The notes below the pieces were generated by a model, which was not told where the DNA came from, searched no databases, and was given only the letters and a program-made list of their open reading frames with translations. 64,000 bases of DNA from Carya illinoinensis (lineage: Eukaryota > Streptophyta > Magnoliopsida > Fagales > Juglandaceae). The stretch's first letter is position 1; every line of letters begins with the position of its first letter. Shown in pieces: positions 57,091 through 64,000 of this stretch. The position numbers were made by a program, and so were the translations under genes. The stretch lies in NCBI RefSeq assembly GCF_018687715.1, contig NC_056764.1, forward strand, positions 8,136,501 through 8,200,500. The letters run 5' to 3'.

Positions 57091-59495
57091 CGATTCCACC
57101 CGCCTTCCTCGCCATCACCATCACTCTCATCCACGTATCTCTTTTGCCTCCAACCGTCGTTTACGGCCTTGGCACGGCGTCCACCACCGCAGTCGCCTAC
57201 GGCACTACAACAGTCTGTGGCATCGTGGCCGCTGAGCCCACCCAGAGAATCCAATGCTACCAAAATGGCCAAATCATTTCAATCCAACCCAATATTTCCT
57301 TTGAAGCCATCTCAGGTGGCGGCAGCTTCTTCTGCGGCCTCATGTCCGGTGGCCTCAGCCTCCTCTGTTGGGACACTAGCTCATCCAACTCCAGCTTTAA
57401 ACCAAAACGTATATATAATAGTAACACGGTCAAACTCACGGACCTAACGGTGGGTGATGCTCAAGTTTGTGCCCGAGAGGTCAACTCTGGAATGGTCAAG
57501 TGCTGGAGAGGAAGTAATAATGGTATTTCTAAATTCCAACCACCCGGTGAAGCATTGAGGTTTCGTGCAATCACATCTGGGAGTGGGTTTTCATGTGGGA
57601 TTTTGAAGCTCAACAGCAGAGTTCTATGTTGGGGAAGTGGTTATCTCGGATACGAGATTCAGGTACAGTTTGCCAATTTGTCAATGTCGAGCTTAGTTGC
57701 TGGAGAGTATCATGTCTGTGGTTTGACAACGACTGGGAGTTTGGTTTGTAAAGGGCACAATGATTCGAATCAACTGAATGTTCCTTTTAGCTCCGCTTAT
57801 CAGTTTTCTGGTCTGGCGTTGGGAGCAGACTTTACATGCGCTATTGGGGTAAGAAATGGAATGGTGGTATGCTGGGGAGGAAAAAATGGAAACGAATTTG
57901 AGAGCAATGCGATTGAAAACATTTCATTTGAATCTATTGTTGCAGGTTTAGATTTTGTATGCGGGTTGACAACGAGTAATCTGTCGATTATTTGTTGGGG
58001 ACCAGGGTGGTCTAATCTCCCAAGTGAGATTCCACTGAGAAGGATGATTCCGGGTCCATGTCTTCAGGCTTCTTGTAGCACATGTGGTACGTATCCAGAT
58101 TCTGAAGCTCTGTGTAATGGGTCTGGGAATATATGCAAGTCTTGCGAGATTGAACTCCCAGTTGCAGTGCCAGTGCCGCCGGTAGCATCATGGCCAGCTT
58201 CTCCACCAACCAAAGCGAGGAACAAGGTTTCATTGGCTTTTGTGGTTGTTGGATCAGTTGGCATTTTTGCGGGCATTTGCACAATTATCTTTTGTTTACG
58301 GGCTGCCCTATGCGGTTTCTTGCCCATGAATGTGCGTAATTCTGTGCAACGCCCGAGTGCTGAGGCCAATGCGGATAATGCTGCTGCTATGCCTCACTTT
58401 GGTTCTAGTGTCCCAACTTCAAGATCATATTCCATCAAGCGCCAAGCCTCTGTCACTTTGAGGAGGCAGAGAAGTGGGTCATCTATATCATCCAAAAATG
58501 GGGACAGGACCCAGACATTTTCTTTCTCAGAGCTTTCCACTGCCACCAACAACTTCTCATTGGAGAACAAAATTGGTGCTGGCAGCTTTGGCAGTGTTTA
58601 CAAAGGTAAGCTCGAGGATGGCCGCGAAGTGGCCATCAAAAGGGCAGAAATTTCCGTCAAAACCAAGAAATTTCAGGAAAAAGAAATCGCATTCGACTCT
58701 GAATTGGCATTGTTGTCTCGGCTCCACCACAAACATTTAGTGGGGTTAGTCGGATTCTGTGAGGAAAAGAACGAGAGGCTTTTGGTTTACGAGTACATGA
58801 GCCATGGTGCACTGCGTGACCATTTGCACGACGAAAAAAATGTTGAAAATACTAGCAGCATTTTGAATTCTTGGAAAATGAGGATCAAAATTGCCTTAGA
58901 TGCCGCTAGGGGAATTGAGTATCTACACAATTACGCAGTTCCACCCATAATTCATAGAGACATTAAGTCTTCAAATATACTTTTAGATGCGAATTGGACT
59001 GCGAGAGTGTCCGATTTTGGATTGTCTTTAATATTGGAGCCAGAATCTGAACATGAACCCATGTCAACCAAGGCTGTTGGAACAGTTGGCTACATAGATC
59101 CTGAGTACTATGTCTTAAACGTTTTGACAGCAAAGAGTGATGTCTATGGTTTTGGGGTGGTCTTGTTTGAGCTTTTGACAGGGAAGAAAGCTGTGTTCAG
59201 GAATGATCAAGACAATGGGACGAGTCCCATGAGCGTGGTGGAGCATGCCGGGCCACTCATATTGGAGGGAGAGCTGCAAAAGGTATTGGATAGAAGGGTT
59301 GGGCCGCCGGAAATGAACGAGTTGGAGGCAGTTCAGGTGGTGGCTTACATTGCTACTTCTTGTGTGAACTTGGAGGGAAAGGAAAGACCTAGCATGAGTG
59401 ATATTGTTACCAATTTGGAAAGGGCACTGGCACTTTGTGAGGACCATGCAGACTGTAGCCTCTCTCCTACTACATTGTCCTTTCATTCAGACTGA
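57087..59495 (+). CDS. CCR3: CRINKLY4-related receptor-like kinase (CCR3-like)
   Basis: Single exon, 802 aa. The frame is open upstream only to a TTG, so the ATG at 57087 is taken; it gives a signal peptide (MTIPPAFLAITITLIHVSLLPPTVVYG). Residues ~45-330 form crinkly/RCC1-like repeats with recurring FxCG / VxCWG pairs, a predicted beta-propeller. A Cys-rich stretch (CLQASCSTCGTYPD ... CKSCE) lies at about 328-355 and a transmembrane helix at about 380-408. The kinase domain spans ~477-780: glycine loop GAGSFGSVYKG, VAIK lysine, HRDIKSSNILLD, DFGLS, and GTVGYIDPEY in the activation segment, all intact. A plasma-membrane receptor Ser/Thr kinase of the ACR4 family is expected. ACR4 itself acts in epidermal and root differentiation, while CCR3 function is less known. 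CCR4 is the main alternative name. Confidence 0.92.
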   Translation: MTIPPAFLAITITLIHVSLLPPTVVYGLGTASTTAVAYGTTTVCGIVAAEPTQRIQCYQNGQIISIQPNISFEAISGGGSFFCGLMSGGLSLLCWDTSSSNSSFKPKRIYNSNTVKLTDLTVGDAQVCAREVNSGMVKCWRGSNNGISKFQPPGEALRFRAITSGSGFSCGILKLNSRVLCWGSGYLGYEIQVQFANLSMSSLVAGEYHVCGLTTTGSLVCKGHNDSNQLNVPFSSAYQFSGLALGADFTCAIGVRNGMVVCWGGKNGNEFESNAIENISFESIVAGLDFVCGLTTSNLSIICWGPGWSNLPSEIPLRRMIPGPCLQASCSTCGTYPDSEALCNGSGNICKSCEIELPVAVPVPPVASWPASPPTKARNKVSLAFVVVGSVGIFAGICTIIFCLRAALCGFLPMNVRNSVQRPSAEANADNAAAMPHFGSSVPTSRSYSIKRQASVTLRRQRSGSSISSKNGDRTQTFSFSELSTATNNFSLENKIGAGSFGSVYKGKLEDGREVAIKRAEISVKTKKFQEKEIAFDSELALLSRLHHKHLVGLVGFCEEKNERLLVYEYMSHGALRDHLHDEKNVENTSSILNSWKMRIKIALDAARGIEYLHNYAVPPIIHRDIKSSNILLDANWTARVSDFGLSLILEPESEHEPMSTKAVGTVGYIDPEYYVLNVLTAKSDVYGFGVVLFELLTGKKAVFRNDQDNGTSPMSVVEHAGPLILEGELQKVLDRRVGPPEMNELEAVQVVAYIATSCVNLEGKERPSMSDIVTNLERALALCEDHADCSLSPTTLSFHSD

Positions 59496-60184
59496 AATTT
59501 CTAACCCAAAAAAGAACTCCATGTAATCTTTCTTTTTCGTCCATTTTTTTAATGGTAATATGTTTTTAACTATAATCTCCCATTTGATTCGTAGCAGATC
59601 CTCAATCTCAAATACAATATATGCAAAATGTAACCAAAGTTGCAGGCGTTGTTAATGTGTTTTGAACCTTGGTGCAGGTCAGTCATGACTAGCTAACATA
59701 TTCATTGTCCTCATTATCTTGTTTTGGGGTTAAAAGGCGTTCTTCTTTTGCACCTAAAAGGTAGTGTAATGTATATCTTGTTCTTGGCGTGGAAGACCTG
59801 GGGCCATGAAGATTTATCAGAGATTCCAAGCACATTCGCTGCTAAGCATTAGTACTCAATTGGGTCAAAGATCGATCTGACCTACGTTTGCGCACATTCA
59901 TACGTGGAGGATCATGATTGATTTTGAAATTTGGCTTGTGAGAGGGATGAGAGGTTGAAATTAGTGGGTCCATGCACGGGGGATCGATCAATTACAGCCT
60001 GTGCGATTAGCTGTGGGTATAATTAGTCAACTATGTGGTGATCAACGTGCGTGAGATTTTTAAAGAAAAATTCTATTCATATTTCTACACTACTCGCGTT
60101 TTTTATTTTTTATTTTTTCTTATTAAATATACAGTATATAGATAACGAGTAGAAAGTTTAGTAAAAATAAAAAAAAATATTAAA
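59496..60184. other. Intergenic, 3' flank of the kinase gene
   Basis: 3'UTR of the kinase gene, then AT-rich DNA up to the TSD TTAAA (60180-60184) of the next element. Nothing else recognised. Confidence 0.55.
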
Positions 60185-62334
60185 TGTGACGCCCCCAAAT
60201 CCCTACGCCCAAACACGGGGAAATTGAGACGTCCGGATGGTGACAACCCGGGTCACCATCCCCTCGACGGGTGCCGGGTGTGTGCAAGGCAACAGATGTG
60301 TACAGATAAACACGCAGCGGATAAAGAAGGTCATAACTAAGTACCAGAATTTCTTAACGTAATACAAGCTGTTTAAAACATACATAGATAAAATATTGCA
60401 AAACACAAATGCAGTTTTAAACAAATATAAAAGATAGCATCAGCAACCCGGCGGAGCCGCATCCTCGGGCTCAACCTCTTCCTCCTCATCCTCAACTCCT
60501 GCACCAAAAGCTACGGAACCACAAATGGTTCCGCAGGTAAGTAAAACCCCAAACACTACCAAATAAAAACACATATAACTCAAACAAGATGCATGAAACA
60601 TGCCCAATGCACAAAGCCCAAAAACACCAGTTTTCCACACACGCCAAAAACCCATTTGGCCCAAAAACATATCCTTTCCGAAAAACACGCCAAAAGCCAC
60701 ATTTGGCCCAATATCTCGCCGGAAGTCCATCCGGCCCAATATCTCGCCAGAAGTCCATCTGGCCCACGCCAAAAGTCCCATTTGGCCTCATAAACCATTA
60801 TCCAATTTTAACCGTATACGCCATGACCTCCCCTAGGGGTCATCCGCACACCCTGGCTCCAGTGTCACACCGCAGAGTACCACCACGCATGTGACACCTA
60901 ACGAGCGATGCCCAGTTCCGCGCCTCCCGCGCGTGCGTAGCCAAGCATCCTCTAGCCCTCGCCAGCGAAGGGCCACGGAGTCGGTGAGTAGGGTGATGCC
61001 CGGTTCCATGCCCGGCACGTTCGTAGCCAAGCATCCCCTAGCCCCGCTCCCGTCATCTCTCTCGACGACTCAGGGGACATCACTCAGTTTATTCCGCTCC
61101 CGAGTGACCAGAGGAGCTCCACCGAGATAATAACCCATCCCGGCTTGGGCTCGTGATACACACGCACCCGTAAAACCACTCACGCCAATACACAGGCTTT
61201 TCACACAAAACCCACAAACACACGTGCATGCACCATGTAATGCCATAACAATGCATAATAAAATAATCCAATAATATAAAACAAATAAACAAGCAACTCC
61301 GTCCTCCATCCATCCGACCCCCGAAACTCCTCGGACTCAGTCCGGAATCAACAACCAACAACAGTAAATAAATTGAATGAGCGATATATATTAAAATCTG
61401 AAAATAGGGTTTGGAAAATACTTACAGCGCTATATGGCAATTTTAGAAAACAAGCGGCGTTGCAAACGGCGGAAAAACAGCAACGTCACAGTGAAAATTC
61501 ACTGTGGCCGTGGGTCTGAAAAACCCACTTTTGAACGGGGACAAACTAGGACACGGGATTGATAGGGAATGGTCTAGAGGTGGTTGTGAAGCTATTGGAA
61601 GTGACGGACGGCCGTGGGTGGCGGCGGAATGGCCGAAAATGGCCGAAAATGGCAAATCGGAAAACAAGCTCGTGGGAGCTGCTCCGGTGGTCGTTGGAGG
61701 CCGGAAATGGATGGGTTAGGACGGCAAGGGACCGGTGATGAAGTGGTGAAGAAATGGTGGCCGGAGGTGGAGCGACGGCGGCGGATCGGAGTGAAATCCG
61801 TGCGCCCTTTGGAAGCTTTTTCCGGCCAAATGGCCGGCCGGTTGGGGGTGGGTTTTGGAGGGGTGGTGCACCGGAGGGAGAGGAAGAGAATGGGACCGGT
61901 GGGGGTCCGGTTGGTGGCCGGACGGCGGCGGTAAGGTAGAGAGAAGGTGGCGCCGGCGTGAGGGAGAGGGAGGAGAGAGAGAGAGCTCGGGGGGGGTCCG
62001 AATCGGGGAGAGAGGAGAGAGAAAAAGAAAAAGAAGAAAAAGAAAAGAAGGAAAAAGGAAAAAGAAGGGAAAAAGAAAAAGGGAAAAAGAGAAAAAAGGG
62101 AAAAAGATGTGAAAAGAGATGAGGTCCAATCCTCACTCCGGGAAAACGAAACAAACCGCCAAAAAGATTAAAACCACTAAACAGCTTAAAGAAATAAAAC
62201 ACAACCTCAAATAAATTAAATTAAATTAAAACCCAATTTTAAAAACGCAAATACATTAAAATAAAATAACTAGTATATTAATTAAATAAAAACAAATACT
62301 TCAGCGAAAATACACTTAAAAGCGGGTCATCACA
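60185..62334. mobile_element. 2150-bp solo LTR or non-autonomous LTR element
   Basis: Ends TGTGACGCCC ... GGTCATCACA, flanked by an exact 5-bp duplication TTAAA (60180-60184, 62335-62339). It is much richer in GC than its surroundings and has no recognisable gag or pol. Open frames inside are low-complexity Pro/Ser or Arg/Glu readings of the GA-rich tract at about 61955-62110. No internal LTR pair was found, so a solo LTR of a Gypsy-type element is the best reading. The minus strand start TGTGATGACCCGC suggests minus orientation, but this is uncertain. Confidence 0.75.
60705..60760. repeat. 28-bp tandem duplication in the 2150-bp LTR
   Basis: GGCCCAATATCTCGCC followed by GAAGTCCATC occurs at 60705 and 60733 with two mismatches. 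Looser relatives (CGCCAAAA...CATTTGGCC) surround it. A second, longer duplication (CGTAGCCAAGCATCC) recurs near 60936 and 61022. Confidence 0.8.
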
Positions 62335-62732
62335 TTAAAAAAAAGTATAGTGTATGAGATAATGAGTAAAATAGCTTTTTATCAAATAAAAAACGTTTTT
62401 AAGTCATTCTATATTTTTTATTGTACGTGGTTTATATAATTAGATATAAGAAATGAGAAATGATATTTACAGTTATAGAGTGTACAAGTCTTATATATTT
62501 CTTTTAAAAAGTGAGTAAATATGAAATTTATATAAAAAATAAGTTTTTTAATAATGTACCACGCTTTTTTTTTTTAAGGGAGCCCGCATTTTCAAACCAT
62601 ATGATAATTTTTGGAGATTTTGTATTTTTATTTTAATTTTTTTTATTTAGTTTTATGAAAATTTAGGCAAATGATTAGATGAAAAGCTTTTCCCATAAAT
62701 AGATTTGTTTTTTTTTTAGATTTAGAGCATAT

Positions 62733-63128
62733 TAGGACATTTGGATTAATTATCTAAGAATTTTGTGAATAATAGTGAAATGGTTTGAGTGAAAATATTT
62801 TATTAAATTTTGAAAAAAAAAGAGAGAAAAAGTTGAATAAAATTATTATAAAGTGAAAAAATTGTTTGATTATAATATTTTAATATTATTTTTATTTTGA
62901 GACTTATAAAATTTGTATTGATTTTTGTGTTTGAATAATAATTAGGTAATGATAGATAAAAAGATTGAAAATTAAAAATTAAAAAATATTTTATATTTGA
63001 TTAGTATTTGGAAATGAAGTTACGAGAAATTTTTGAGATTTTTTCTCAAGTGCAATTTATAAGAAGTTTAAACATAGTCGAAAATCTTAAGAAAAAAACT
63101 TGGATAGATTATGATATCCAAACATCTA
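62733..63128. repeat. MITE of the TTTGGATA family
   Basis: About 395 bp. Left end AGGACATTTGGATTAATTATC and right end complement of AGATGTTTGGATATCATAATC are a good inverted pair. Interior blocks are shared with 8529-8876 and, in reverse, with 44259-44612. Confidence 0.65.
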
Positions 63129-63433
63129 CATTTCTTTTAAAGCAAGATATATAATCAATATAGTGACATAATAATTTTTGAGTAATGTTATATGTACTTA
63201 TAATTTTATGTACAAGATTCTTTAATCATTTGTTTTTTAACTCAAATTTTGAATCTCAAATTTTATAACATTTAGCATATCAATTAGGAGATGACATGTG
63301 AGGAATTAAGTTTTTTTTTATAAGTTTTTCTTAAAGACAATTAGCATTTCAAGTAACTTTTAATTGATAGTTGATCTTCAAGTTAATAGTTATAAGGCAA
63401 TATAAACTACAAATTATTAGCTAACCGATTCCA

Positions 63434-63471
<38 letters not shown>

Positions 63472-63659
63472 ATAAAAACTGACAATCACTTTATGATCTT
63501 AATAAAAAATACCCAATAAATACTTTCTAACAATCCATATCATGTGCTCATTTCCCATGATCACGCTGTCACATTGTCAATAATAAAAAATGAAAATAAT
63601 GACACGAAGCTGCATACGCAACATATATAATGAGTGGAAATAATAATAAAAAAGTCTAG

Positions 63660-63795
63660 TTATAAGCATATTTGTATATTAATATGTGTATTAATTTATT
63701 GTGATTGGTCAAAAAGTAAATTTTATTAAAAATAGTGCTAATTTAAATTTTAAGTATGAAAGAATCAGTATTAATAGACAGATTAGTATACGATT
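63660..63795 (+). repeat. Dispersed MITE-like repeat, copy 2
   Basis: Best preserved copy of the family at 3773-3905 (reverse orientation). Its ends GTATATTAATATGTGTATTAA and complement of GTATACTAATCTGTCTATTAA form an inverted repeat with 4 mismatches in 21. Confidence 0.7.
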
Positions 63796-64000
63796 TTGTT
63801 TGTATGTAACAAAACTTAATAATAAATTGTGTTCCTTTAAACCGTTAAAAAAAATTAAATTTATATTTTGACAATGAATTTAAGTACTATTAATTCCTGC
63901 TTTCTAGCTGTCTAGCAAGGAAATAAGGATTTTTTTTTCTTTTTTTAATATATTTTTAGAATAATATTAGATATATTTATAGTTAGGAAAATGCTTGTGT

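Larger units (their letters stand above)
62335..64000. other. Intergenic, AT-rich with MITEs
   Basis: No gene seen. 62470-62560 repeats AT-rich text found at 10600-10720. MITE copies lie at 62733-63128 and 63660-63795. AT/GT dinucleotide runs lie at about 63436-63471. Confidence 0.55.

Noticed and set aside
61546..62202. 218-codon Pro/Ser-rich frame
   Set aside because: Reading of the GA-rich tract in the 2150-bp LTR; no domain.
1..64000. tRNA, rRNA or organellar DNA
   Set aside because: No cloverleaf-like or rRNA-like sequence was noticed, but a covariance-model search was not possible.

Overview
The window is nuclear DNA of a woody-type eudicot. It is AT-rich, its genes have GT/AG introns and are widely spaced, and it carries plant LTR retrotransposons, hAT and Tourist-like MITEs and GA/CT microsatellites. 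The protein repertoire is standard angiosperm. The MITE style (GGCCTGTTT termini, GAGATGAGATGAG-like subterminal text) reminds me of Fagales/Juglandaceae, but that placement is only an impression.

Five host genes are supported. (1) 600-2072 (+) is a two-exon DUF3741/DUF4378 (TRM/LONGIFOLIA-type) protein. (2) 4921-7026 (-) is an ankyrin plus arginine-rich tandem CCCH zinc-finger protein of the OXS2/AtTZF7 type, with a 5'UTR intron. (3) 34209-39264 (-) is a three-exon SMXL6/7/8 (D53-type) strigolactone-signalling repressor with RGKT and EAR motifs. (4) 46621-50083 (+) is a five-exon mitochondrial ribosomal protein bS18. (5) 57087-59495 (+) is an intronless CRINKLY4-related receptor kinase (CCR3-like), preceded by a 13-codon uORF whose stop overlaps the main start. 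The genes are unrelated in function and do not form a cluster.

The stretch 15777-33720 is one large nest of mobile elements. A decayed Ty1/copia element (A) holds a hAT MITE in its protease and a second copia (B, TSD AAGTC) in its integrase. B holds a 9.3-kb palindromic SIRE/Maximus-like structure: two gag-to-LTR arms joined head to head around a 20-nt spacer, both outer ends being LTR 3' ends. That structure has a solo LTR (TSD GGGAG) in its polypurine tract. Each arm also carries a small ORF antisense to the element, downstream of a TATA-like sequence. A retains its 3' half to the right of B, with a further MITE and a 118-bp tandem duplication.

A second, young and apparently intact copia (C) lies at 50619-55431 (-). 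It has 327-bp LTRs with essentially one visible difference, TSD TTATC, unusual TA...TA LTR ends and an uninterrupted 1392-aa gag-pol. A 2150-bp LTR-like element without a recognisable internal domain (TSD TTAAA) lies at 60185-62334. The remaining intergenic DNA is AT-rich and holds MITE copies and simple repeats. I saw no tRNA, rRNA or CRISPR array.
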